From positions 1 to 25,305 of the forward strand of contig CAYOED010000052.1 in NCBI GenBank assembly GCA_964402925.1: a stretch of DNA of 25,305 bases, in the 5' to 3' direction. Numbering within the stretch: the stretch's first letter is position 1; each line of letters starts with the position of its first letter. This document shows positions 8,249-15,608 of the stretch, piece after piece. Under the pieces are notes generated by a model. That model was given only the letters and a program-made list of their open reading frames with translations, was not told where the DNA came from and made no database searches. The translations under genes and the position numbers were made by a program. The stretch comes from Suilimivivens sp964402925 (GTDB lineage Bacteria; Bacillota; Clostridia; Lachnospirales; Lachnospiraceae).

Positions 8249-9439
8249 TTACATTGCCATGTCGTAAAGCCACTGCTCATATTTACTCTGGCTCTGCCTT
8301 ACTTTTTCCTGCTCTCTCTGGTCATGGAGCGCCATATCCACATGCTGTACGGTTCCCACACCTCCATTTTCATACAGGAACACGCCGGTATTGCGGATCA
8401 TTCCTTTTGCATTGTTCTGGTCATCGGTAATCATATAGTCCGTAGAGGTATTCTGCAGACAAATGGCTCCTACTCCTTTTTCTGCCAAAGAGTAAAGCTG
8501 CTGATTTCCGTTTTCATCCATAACCCAGATCTTCAGTTTATCCCAGATTTCGTCTCCTTCATCTATAAAACCGTTGTGATCTGTGTCATATGCGGCAAGG
8601 TCTGCAAAGCCGTTGCCAGACTTTGTTCCGAAAAGTTCTGATCCATCATTAATGATGCCATCACCGTTCTTGTCAAGAGCAAGGAAACCGCTGCCTGCTC
8701 CCAGGCGGTTGATCTCATCCTCCTTGCCGTCACCGTCGATGTCAAACAGGAACGTCTGGTCTGACAGGTCAGCTATGTTCCCATTTAAGTTGATCACCAG
8801 CGGATCGCACATGGATGTCTGGGTATAGCTTACGCTGTTTTCATAATATTCCTGAAAGCTGCGGCTCATCTCCAGATTAAGATTAAAGCTGATCTCTCTT
8901 CCGTCCGCGCATCTGACAGTCCCTGTAGTGGAAAAGCCTGTGGTTTCTGTCTCTTCGTGATAGTACTGATTACTGAACGTAAATGTTTTTGTACCCGTAC
9001 CCACACTAGAAAGCAGAGTGCTCTGCGTGGAAGCCGTTCCATTTACTCCCTGATTCAATGCCCCTTCGTCCAGGCTGATACCTCTCCTTCTTGTCGGGAA
9101 AAGAATCGCCATCAGGAAATTAAGGCACTGCTGCCTGATTTCCCGAAACTGCTGCTGCGCATTTGCGGCTTCCTCGCTGCTGACATTTCCAGATGCAATG
9201 GTCCTCATTTTAGAACGCATCTCCTCAAAAGAGGATTTAAGCGCATCCTCAGGATTTTTCTTCCCGGTCTGTGACTCTTCTCCTTCCACGCCGGTATGTA
9301 GTGCATTTCCAAGCAGGCTGCCGGTTCCATCCTGCAATCCCTGCCTGCCGGTTGTAATAGTAAGTTTGGTTACTCTTGTCGTAAACGAAGAGTATTTTCT
9401 GGCGGAATCCATTCCTATTGAACTGGAATCTACTCGCAT
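8249..9439 (-). CDS. EF-hand calcium-binding protein of unknown function
   Basis: This 396-aa protein has three calcium-loop-like sequences in its C-terminal half: DIDGDGKEDEI, DKNGDGIINDGSELFG and DTDHNGFIDEGDEIW. The block from VINLNGNIADLS to LKIWVMDENGN matches a widespread bacterial type in which EF-hand loops frame a GSELFG..GNGFADLAAYD core; no biochemical role is established that I know of. The N-terminus (MRVDSSSIGMDSARKYSS) has no signal peptide or membrane segment, and a Gln-rich stretch lies at about 105-125. GGAGGAAGA directly before the ATG at 9439 decides the start. An 82-nt hairpin lies about 100 bases upstream. Calcium binding is well supported; location and partners are unknown. 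Confidence 0.75.
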   Translation of the reverse strand: MRVDSSSIGMDSARKYSSFTTRVTKLTITTGRQGLQDGTGSLLGNALHTGVEGEESQTGKKNPEDALKSSFEEMRSKMRTIASGNVSSEEAANAQQQFREIRQQCLNFLMAILFPTRRRGISLDEGALNQGVNGTASTQSTLLSSVGTGTKTFTFSNQYYHEETETTGFSTTGTVRCADGREISFNLNLEMSRSFQEYYENSVSYTQTSMCDPLVINLNGNIADLSDQTFLFDIDGDGKEDEINRLGAGSGFLALDKNGDGIINDGSELFGTKSGNGFADLAAYDTDHNGFIDEGDEIWDKLKIWVMDENGNQQLYSLAEKGVGAICLQNTSTDYMITDDQNNAKGMIRNTGVFLYENGGVGTVQHVDMALHDQREQEKVRQSQSKYEQWLYDMAM

Positions 9440-9536
9440 TCTTCCTCCTTCTTTTTGTCCCTTGCTTTTATTCTCCCCTCCTTGATTGAAAAAAAACAAA
9501 AATGATACACAAAAGGGCTGTCCGTTTCCCTAAAGT

Positions 9537-9618
9537 ATACCATCCGTGGCGACTTAATAAACAATATTGTGCGGGTATTCTGGCCATAAACACCTGCAAT
9601 ATATTTATCGGACGGTAT
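9537..9618 (-). other. 82-nt hairpin upstream of the EF-hand gene
   Basis: Outer arms ACCATCCG and CGGACGGT, a middle ATATTG/CAATAT-rich stem and an inner GGTGTTT/GAATACC stem fold into one long imperfect hairpin. Read from the minus strand the imperfect positions become G-U wobbles, while on the plus strand they are A-C mismatches, favouring a minus-strand RNA in the EF-hand leader. The rest of the 281-base gap shows only a poly-T/A tract and the ribosome sites of the flanking genes. I recognise no known riboswitch class. Confidence 0.5.
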
Positions 9619-9720
9619 AAAAATTAATTTAGTTAAAGATGGAAATTTTACCAGCAGATATAAATACGACGAATGTGTCATATCTTTAGTTATAAGCTTA
9701 AAATGAAGGATTAGAATATT

Positions 9721-10539
9721 ATGAGAAATGTTTCTTTTCTGCGTGCCGCTCTTCATCTTTTTCAGGGGGCTTTGATTGGATTGGGGGCTGTTCTTCCGGG
9801 AATCAGCGGCGGGGTCTTAAGCGTTGTCTTTGGGGTGTATAAACCTCTCATGGAGTTTCTGGCAAATCCCCTTCGTTGTTTTAAGAGTCATGTTCCTCGA
9901 TTGCTGCCTTATATTGTGGGATATGTGATTGGATTTATGGGAATCGCCAACCTGCTGGCATTTTTTCTGGAAAAATACCCTGACCCTTCCGTCTGCCTTT
10001 TCGTGGGTCTGATTGCCGGTATGCTGCCTTCTCTATGGAAAGAGGCTGGAATTCACGGAAGAACGGGAAAATCTTTTATTTCCATGATGATAGCTATGGC
10101 GATGGTCTTTGCTCTGCTGCTTGGTCTGCATGCGGCATCTGTTAAAATTACGCCGGGCTTTATATGGTATCTTTTCTGCGGCTTTTGTCTTGCCCTCAGT
10201 ATCATTGCGCCGGGAATGAGTTTTTCTACTTTGCTGATGCCTTTAGGACTTTATACTCCTTTTGTGGACGGCATCGGTCATATAGCGCCGGAAGTCCTGA
10301 TTCCCGGCGGGATAGGGGGAATCATTACGATTCTTTGTCTGTCGAAGGCCGTCAACTCTTTGTTTGATGCTCATTATCCGGAAGCTTTTCATGGAATCCT
10401 GGGGATTATTATCGCTGCCACAATTATGACCGTTCCCTTTGGAAGTCTTTCTCTTTCCAGCAGAAACGGTCTTATCAATGTGTTTTTTCTTGCTGCAGGG
10501 GTCTTTATTGCCGGCATAATGGATAAATTAAACTCCTGA
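9721..10539 (+). CDS. DUF368 polyprenyl-phosphate transporter (PopT family)
   Basis: DUF368 proteins recycle undecaprenyl phosphate from the outer to the inner leaflet of the membrane, so the lipid carrier can be reused for peptidoglycan and teichoic acid synthesis. This 272-aa protein is almost wholly hydrophobic, with about seven to eight membrane segments. It shows the paired signature loops VLPGISGGVLSVVFG (about 23-37) and IAPGMSFSTLL (about 162-172), the inverted-repeat arrangement typical of the family. AAGGA lies 10 nt before the ATG. It is the only plus-strand gene between two minus-strand genes and converges with the coiled-coil gene 3 bases past its stop. Lipid-carrier recycling fits the wall-related content of the window. 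Confidence 0.9.
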   Translation: MRNVSFLRAALHLFQGALIGLGAVLPGISGGVLSVVFGVYKPLMEFLANPLRCFKSHVPRLLPYIVGYVIGFMGIANLLAFFLEKYPDPSVCLFVGLIAGMLPSLWKEAGIHGRTGKSFISMMIAMAMVFALLLGLHAASVKITPGFIWYLFCGFCLALSIIAPGMSFSTLLMPLGLYTPFVDGIGHIAPEVLIPGGIGGIITILCLSKAVNSLFDAHYPEAFHGILGIIIAATIMTVPFGSLSLSSRNGLINVFFLAAGVFIAGIMDKLNS

Positions 10540-10541
10540 CT

Positions 10542-11330
10542 CTACAGGCGGACGTCCACATGTGTATAGGCAGCAGACTGCGCTTTGTCCTCGGCGGCAT
10601 CTGCTGCTCTATTTTCCGCAGCGGATTCTTCCTCATCATCAGCCTTGTCTGACCTGCTCTTCCCATCCCCGGTCTTTGAAACCTTCTCATCTGATTTGTT
10701 TCCTTGTTCCGCTTTTGCAGCCTCTTCCATTGTCTTATTGGCTTTAGCAAGGGTATTTGCCTGTGCAGCAGTAGCTTCCATAACCTTCTGCTCTACTTCT
10801 GCAAGTTCCGCTTCCTTTGCCTGCGTATTGCCGCCTGTAGCCCCATCCTGTTTGATTTCTGCTTTAAGAACGCCGACCCTGCCTTCCATTCTCGTGGCAA
10901 CGCTGCCCTGTACCTTTGCCTGTTTGACGGAAGAATCTGCGGACATCATTGCCTGCATACTTGAGGTTGAAAGCCCTGCCTGTTGCTTGCCATTCCTTGC
11001 CGCGTCTGCTTTACGATTACCGCCGGTCAGTTCCTCCACGGATGAGCCTTTTGATTGCTTTTCTTTCCTCTGCTCTCTTTTCTGTTCCATCTGATGCTGC
11101 CTTAGCTGTTGCTGAAGATTAGCAATTTCCTGCTGAATCTCCTGCCTTTTCTTCATCTTTTCTTCCGGCGTCAGATTATCGTTAGAAGAAAGCTCCTTCA
11201 ATTTCTGCTGCTCATTTGCAATCTGATTCTGAAGATTCCTGCTGACGGAATCCATCTGCATACTCCCTGCCGGCATACTGCTATTTGCTCCCTGGAGCAT
11301 AGCTCCGCTTGCACTGCCTACTGTCATCAT
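10542..11330 (-). CDS. FlxA-like coiled-coil protein of unknown function
   Basis: This 262-aa soluble, Ala/Gln/Lys/Glu-rich protein is predicted mostly helical. A coiled coil at about 30-90 (NLQNQIANEQQKLKELSS, then LTPEEKMKKRQEIQQEIANL) resembles the FlxA-like pattern of short Gln/Lys heptads broken by an LTPEEK turn. The rest is low complexity, with an acidic, Ala-rich tail ending AYTHVDVRL. There is no signal peptide or membrane segment. AAGGAG lies 9 nt before the first of two adjacent ATGs. Like the EF-hand protein on the other side of the DUF368 gene it begins with a Ser/Met-rich N-terminus. FlxA-like proteins have been linked to flagellar regulons, but nothing here shows that role. Confidence 0.65.
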   Translation of the reverse strand: MMTVGSASGAMLQGANSSMPAGSMQMDSVSRNLQNQIANEQQKLKELSSNDNLTPEEKMKKRQEIQQEIANLQQQLRQHQMEQKREQRKEKQSKGSSVEELTGGNRKADAARNGKQQAGLSTSSMQAMMSADSSVKQAKVQGSVATRMEGRVGVLKAEIKQDGATGGNTQAKEAELAEVEQKVMEATAAQANTLAKANKTMEEAAKAEQGNKSDEKVSKTGDGKSRSDKADDEEESAAENRAADAAEDKAQSAAYTHVDVRL

Positions 11331-11494
11331 AGTTCTGGTCTCCTTTCCGATTCGTACATCCTTGTACTGTGGGGTAAGATTATTCTGTTACCTCTCATTT
11401 CGTATTTCGGAATTTTATTCTTAGGATAAAGTGATATGATGCGGATGGGGCTTTTTCTGTTGTAAAGTGGTTTTATTTCATGTAGGGTAGTTCA

Positions 11495-11812
11495 CATTTC
11501 GTTAAGGGGCAGCAATCTCCAGGCAGTGGGACTCCTGCATCCGAACGGACAAAAAACGATACCGGAACCTATGTACAGCGGTAAGAAGAATTATGCAGCC
11601 CTTGTTTTGATAGTGGTAACGGACGCAAACGGCGTATTGACCCATCCATGGGTCAAGTTACGCCTTTGGCGGACCTCCTGTCCGCCAATTGCTGGGGATT
11701 GAAAGGGCTGCTAAATTCTTCTAACCGCTTCCCATAAGGTTCTGGTATCGTTTTTTGTCCGTTCGGATGCAGGAGTCCCACTGCCTGGAGATTGCTGCCC
11801 CTTAACGAAATG
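11495..11812. repeat. Palindromic repeat element, complete copy
   Basis: This 318-bp element has 69-bp perfect terminal inverted repeats (11495-11563 and 11744-11812; outer end CATTTCGTTAAGGGGC). The pairing continues imperfectly to about 11603 and 11702. The centre holds two further hairpins: GGCGTA-TTGACCCAT / ATGGGTCAA-TACGCC (11631-11664) and GGCGGAC / GTCCGCC with a 5-nt loop (11668-11686). There is no open reading frame and no clear target-site duplication. It lies 31 bases after the histidine kinase stop, and fills most of the 513-base gap before the coiled-coil gene. The rest of that gap holds only a short GTACA/TGTAC hairpin. A second copy is at the right edge. Confidence 0.85.
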
Positions 11813-11843
11813 AATCTAGGCTAAGCTCTGGAATGATATTTTG

Positions 11844-13208
11844 CTATTCTGTCATCAGCATGATGGTAAGGCGGAATTCGTTTTCTTCTGTATCAATGGC
11901 TATGTCGCCGGAGTATTTTTCGGCTACTTTGCGGATGTTGGATAAGCCGTATCCGTGGCCGTCTGTTTCATTCTTTGTGGTGAAAGGGAGGCCGGTTTCT
12001 GGATTCCATTGTAGGTTTCCTTTAAAGCTGTTACTAACCTCAATCATATAGGCATTATTCCTTCTGTAGGAGCGGATGGATACGTAGGGTATATCGCTTG
12101 TCTTAGCATTTTCCAGAGCGTTCTGGAGGGCGTTGTTTAGTATTACGCTGATGTCGAAGGCATTGATAGCGGAGTCTGATGGGTAGTGGAAATCTGAGTT
12201 GAAGTGTATTTTCTTTTCTTGTGCTTCGTTTTTTTGTTCTTGTAGAATTACGTCTGTTATGGGGTTTCCGCTTTTGATTTCTTCCGCGGCTACAGTGAGG
12301 GATGCTTTTAGGTCTGCGCTGTATTGTCTGGCTTCTTTTTGTTGGTTCCCTGCATAAAGCCTTTCTAAGGTAAGGATATGGTTGGTCATGTCGTGGCGGA
12401 TGCTGCGGATGTTCTGGTAAAGGGTCTCTACCTGCATGATGTGCTGACGGATGTTGTCTATCTGAGCGGCAAGCAGTTCACTTTGCAGCTTTTCCTCCTG
12501 TTTTGCTCTGATTTTCTGGTATAGCACAATAAATAGAATCGTTGGAACAACAGAGATTGCATAGTATAGAAAAGAAAGTAAATCATAAGTCCCGGAGGCC
12601 TCTCCCGTTTTGAGGATATAAAAGCTGCGGTAATAGTGCATAATCTCACTGCCTGCTATCATCTCAAACGAGGGAAGGATCAGCATCAGCATTTCTTTTT
12701 TTGTCATTTGTGCATATTTATTTAAGTACGTTCTTAAAATCATCCATATGGCAATCGCCATAAAGGAAAATTCGAAAACCTGATAAAGTATAGAAACTCC
12801 CACATACAGAGCAAACCACATATTTGGACGCTCCATCATATATTGGGTCTGTGTTGCCCAATTATACAAATGGTCATACAGAATTTCCGCCAGCACTAAC
12901 GCGAACCTCCGCAGAGAAAAAAAGGTCACTGCGAGAAATATTTTTTGCTCATAATTTCTCCTGTCGCATAAACACATCGTAAGCAATACCGCAAGGATTT
13001 CAATGCCATATACCGAAAAAGCATAAAGAGGAAGAGGAATGCTATAAAGTATAAGTATAATCAAGACATAGACCACTCCGCTGAAGAACGCTGCTTTTTT
13101 GCGATTCATAAAGGGCTTGACAAACCGGTAAATGCAATATGCCGTTATAAGTATTTCTACGACCATCAGTATATCCGCCACAGCCTGAACATCTTCAATA
13201 TCTATCAT
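11844..13208 (-). CDS. AgrC-like sensor histidine kinase (GHKL ATPase)
   Basis: This 454-aa membrane kinase has an N-terminal half with six to seven hydrophobic helices (residues about 10-235), as in peptide-sensing AgrC-type kinases. A coiled-coil linker leads to the phosphoacceptor motif SIRHDMTNH, then the GHKL ATPase with NNALQNALENA (N box) and GHGYGLSNI (G box). It would autophosphorylate and pass phosphate to the LytTR regulator encoded 3 bases upstream. No AgrB or AgrD-like peptide gene lies nearby, so its signal is unknown. AAGGA lies 12 nt before the ATG, inside the end of the regulator gene. Assignment to the family is firm; the ligand is not. Confidence 0.9.
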   Translation of the reverse strand: MIDIEDVQAVADILMVVEILITAYCIYRFVKPFMNRKKAAFFSGVVYVLIILILYSIPLPLYAFSVYGIEILAVLLTMCLCDRRNYEQKIFLAVTFFSLRRFALVLAEILYDHLYNWATQTQYMMERPNMWFALYVGVSILYQVFEFSFMAIAIWMILRTYLNKYAQMTKKEMLMLILPSFEMIAGSEIMHYYRSFYILKTGEASGTYDLLSFLYYAISVVPTILFIVLYQKIRAKQEEKLQSELLAAQIDNIRQHIMQVETLYQNIRSIRHDMTNHILTLERLYAGNQQKEARQYSADLKASLTVAAEEIKSGNPITDVILQEQKNEAQEKKIHFNSDFHYPSDSAINAFDISVILNNALQNALENAKTSDIPYVSIRSYRRNNAYMIEVSNSFKGNLQWNPETGLPFTTKNETDGHGYGLSNIRKVAEKYSGDIAIDTEENEFRLTIMLMTE

Positions 13209-13211
13209 TTT

Positions 13212-13934
13212 CTATTCTGTTCCTTTCCTCTGGTTATACCTTAAATAGCGCTTCACAAACTCCCTGTAATTCTGCTTTGCCATAAGAGCCTGTCCTTTTT
13301 CCAGATAGATTGTTGTGGCATCGTATTTTCTGACAAAATTAAAATTCACAAGATACGCTCTGTGGGGACGGTAAAATTCCTCCCCCACCTTTTTCTCCAG
13401 TTCTTTCATCCTTCCGTAGTATTCTATATCCGAATCCATTGTATGAATGAGCACTTTTCGGTCAAATACCTCCGCATATACAATATCCTCCGGGTTGACG
13501 ATGATATGACTGCCTCCTGCCGTAATTGTAAGATTTGGGACTTCTTTTTTCATTTTGACGGTCTCCAGCCTTGTCCTCTCTTCAAAGGCTTCCACCGCCT
13601 TCATCAGTACTTTCACAAGTTTCTGATTGTCAAAGGGTTTTACCAGATAGTGGAATGCGCCTACGTCAAATGACTGGAACACAAAATCCTCCAAGGCAGT
13701 TACAAAAATAATGATTGCTTTCTTGTCATTTTTTCGCAGCTCTTTTGCCGTTTCCATCCCGTTTTTACCGGGCATCTGAATGTCAAGCAACAGAATATCG
13801 GGTTGGCTGTCTGATAGAAGCAGCTCCTCCCCTGAGGCATACAGCAGCAGATCTGCTTTCGGGTAGAATCTCTTTATTTTTTCTGCAAACATATCCCTGA
13901 TTTCTTTTTCATCATCACATACTGCTATCTGCAC
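13212..13934 (-). CDS. LytTR-family response regulator (AgrA-like)
   Basis: This is a two-component regulator of 240 aa. The receiver domain starts QIAVCDDEKE, has the phosphoacceptor Asp51 in LLLDIQMPGKNG and the conserved Lys in HYLVKPFD. The C-terminal LytTR DNA-binding domain (about 130-235) includes FYRPHRAYLVNFNFV. I take a GTG start at 13934 (AAGGA 9 nt upstream), which puts the receiver at the very start as in its relatives; an ATG at 13979 adds an unconserved tail and lacks a ribosome site. The kinase gene follows directly, so the pair forms an operon. The gap to the gene upstream is 61 bases, so readthrough from the AraC pair is possible. Confidence 0.92.
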   Translation of the reverse strand: MQIAVCDDEKEIRDMFAEKIKRFYPKADLLLYASGEELLLSDSQPDILLLDIQMPGKNGMETAKELRKNDKKAIIIFVTALEDFVFQSFDVGAFHYLVKPFDNQKLVKVLMKAVEAFEERTRLETVKMKKEVPNLTITAGGSHIIVNPEDIVYAEVFDRKVLIHTMDSDIEYYGRMKELEKKVGEEFYRPHRAYLVNFNFVRKYDATTIYLEKGQALMAKQNYREFVKRYLRYNQRKGTE

Positions 13935-13995
13935 TTTTTCACTTCCTTTACATTCCTGCCTATTCAGCACCAATTCCATCGGTACTTACTGCATC

Positions 13996-14466
13996 TCAAA
14001 ATTTTGATTTTTCGTAATTATAAGGGATGCTGGTTCCTGCAACCACATCTTCAATTTTCTCCAGAATAAGCCAATCATCCATATTTCCCTGATGTTCAAA
14101 TGCAAGAGGTTCTATCACTTCAACATCCTGAAATTCCACAAGGCAGAGACATTTTTTGTGCCAGCGGATTTTCTGTTTGTCCGTCAAGTTTAATTTCTCC
14201 TTATTTTCTTCAAGTATTTTTGTAATTTCTTCATCCGCTAACTTTACATAGTTATCAACATGCTTTACTTTTGCTTTTGCAGTAATTTCTGAACTTCCTT
14301 TTTCCATAAAGTATAATTCCTCTTCTTCAAAAACTCTGCTATGCGGAATTTTCCGTCCCGCTGCACCGCGGACAACCATCGTCTTTTTACCGTCTATGAT
14401 TTTATCAAGGACTTTTTCGCCCTTTTTTCCTGTGTTATCGCAATAAACTAAATGTACCACTTTCAT
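13996..14466 (-). CDS. Small PUA/ASCH-like protein, function unknown
   Basis: This 156-aa soluble protein has an N-terminal beta-rich part (LVYCDNTGKKGEKVLDKI, KTMVVRGAAGRKIPHSRV) and later LYFMEKGSSEITAKAKVKHV and CLCLVEFQDVEVIEPL. The order of a polar binding motif, then strands around an AKAKV segment, resembles PUA-like/ASCH folds that bind RNA or nucleotides, but I recognise no diagnostic catalytic motif. Its ATG overlaps the stop of the AraC regulator gene as ATGA, with GAGGAGG just upstream, so the two are translationally coupled. A function linked to the AraC regulator's signal is a reasonable inference. The family call is tentative. Confidence 0.55.
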   Translation of the reverse strand: MKVVHLVYCDNTGKKGEKVLDKIIDGKKTMVVRGAAGRKIPHSRVFEEEELYFMEKGSSEITAKAKVKHVDNYVKLADEEITKILEENKEKLNLTDKQKIRWHKKCLCLVEFQDVEVIEPLAFEHQGNMDDWLILEKIEDVVAGTSIPYNYEKSKF

Positions 14467-15326
14467 TCCTCCTCTATAATGGGTATCCAGATTTGACTCA
14501 AATAATCGTCGTCATATATATTTCCGCTGCTATACCACTCCATCTCGGGACACTCGGCATGTTGAAACGGATATTTTACAAGCCATTCTTCATTAAGATA
14601 TTTCCAGCCTTTTTGTATCGCCTGCGGAACAGAACCTTTGCAATCAAAAACCGCCCATGTGACATTCGGAATCTGCATTTCAGTAAATCCCTGCGGCAGA
14701 TTTTGATCAGATAAAACCATAATGGAATACTCCATTTCATTTAACCCCTCGTCATAAGCGCCAAATACGCCGAATAAACCTTGGGGATTGCCGCAGTCCA
14801 TTGAAACCAACTTGGCAAATATACCATTGCGCTGACATTCGTTCCAAAATTCAGGTATTCTTTTGAAATGCATATTGTCATTACAAGATACGGTGATTCT
14901 TTTCCCTACTAATCGAAAACCATCTTTTTGCTCAAGCTTCCATGAATACTTTTGACTTTCCATTATCTGCATTTTCGGAGTGATCTTTAAAGCAACATCC
15001 GGATTTCTTGCCTCTTTAGGTGATACTCCATGAAACGATTGAAATGCCTTCGTAAATGATGTAGGCGAGTCATAGCCGTACTTATAGCTGATCTCAATCA
15101 CCTTCAGATTAGTGCTTTTCAAATCATATCCTGCCAGCGTCAATTTCCGCGAACGAATATATTCGGCAAAACTGATGCCATTCATATATGAAAATACTTT
15201 TTGAAAAAAACCAAAAGAGCATTCTGCCATTCTTGCGATTTCTTCATTATCAACAGGTTCCTCTTTTCGCTGCAGATGATTTTCAACATAATCAATGATT
15301 AGCTGCAGTTTTTCATTCCATTCCAT
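14463..15326 (-). CDS. AraC-family regulator with GyrI-like effector domain
   Basis: This 287-aa transcription factor has an N-terminal AraC DNA-binding domain (about 7-108), with helix-turn-helix parts DNEEIARMAECSFGFFQKVF and IEISYKYGYDSPTSFTKAF, ending GVSPKEAR. A C-terminal GyrI-like/Rob-type ligand domain (about 125-287) includes RLVGKRITV, GLFGVFGAYDE and VPQAIQKGWKYLNEEWL. Regulators of this order (for example Rob and BmrR-type effector domains) usually bind small amphipathic or cationic compounds. GAGGAGAAGG lies directly before the ATG. It overlaps the next gene by 4 bases, so that small protein is the first candidate target. Confidence 0.9.
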   Translation of the reverse strand: MEWNEKLQLIIDYVENHLQRKEEPVDNEEIARMAECSFGFFQKVFSYMNGISFAEYIRSRKLTLAGYDLKSTNLKVIEISYKYGYDSPTSFTKAFQSFHGVSPKEARNPDVALKITPKMQIMESQKYSWKLEQKDGFRLVGKRITVSCNDNMHFKRIPEFWNECQRNGIFAKLVSMDCGNPQGLFGVFGAYDEGLNEMEYSIMVLSDQNLPQGFTEMQIPNVTWAVFDCKGSVPQAIQKGWKYLNEEWLVKYPFQHAECPEMEWYSSGNIYDDDYLSQIWIPIIEEE

Positions 15327-15524
15327 ACCTTCTCCTCTCTGCCGGCATTTATTATTTTATCAGATACATCATGGAACTTCATCTCATTTTCAGTACCGCA
15401 TGGATAGCTTGCCCTTCTTTTTCACATATAAATATGAGTATTCTTAATAAAATTATATCGGAATTCTATTCAGATTACAGTAACAGAATGTTGCAGAACA
15501 GATACTTTCTGCCGTGAACAAGAC

Positions 15525-15562
15525 AAAAAATAGAGCCGGGAACCTGTTATTAGATTCCCGGC
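15525..15562 (-). terminator. Terminator after the LtaS-type gene
   Basis: An 8-bp GC-rich stem (GCCGGGAA / TTCCCGGC) with a 12-nt loop is followed on the minus strand by TCTATTTTTTG, a standard intrinsic terminator about 47 bases past the stop of the LtaS-type gene. The remaining bases of this 282-base gap, up to the AraC start, show nothing else I can support. Confidence 0.85.
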
Positions 15563-15608
15563 CTACGGTTTTACCTATGCTGTTCGTTCTGCGTTCAGCT
15601 TTTTCACA

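Noticed and set aside
10585..11094. Plus-strand frame of 169 codons opposite the coiled-coil gene
   Set aside because: Ser/Ala/Cys-rich antisense shadow of a low-complexity gene; no ribosome site.
11495..11812. Element considered as an insertion sequence
   Set aside because: It has long terminal inverted repeats but no transposase frame and no clear target-site duplication.
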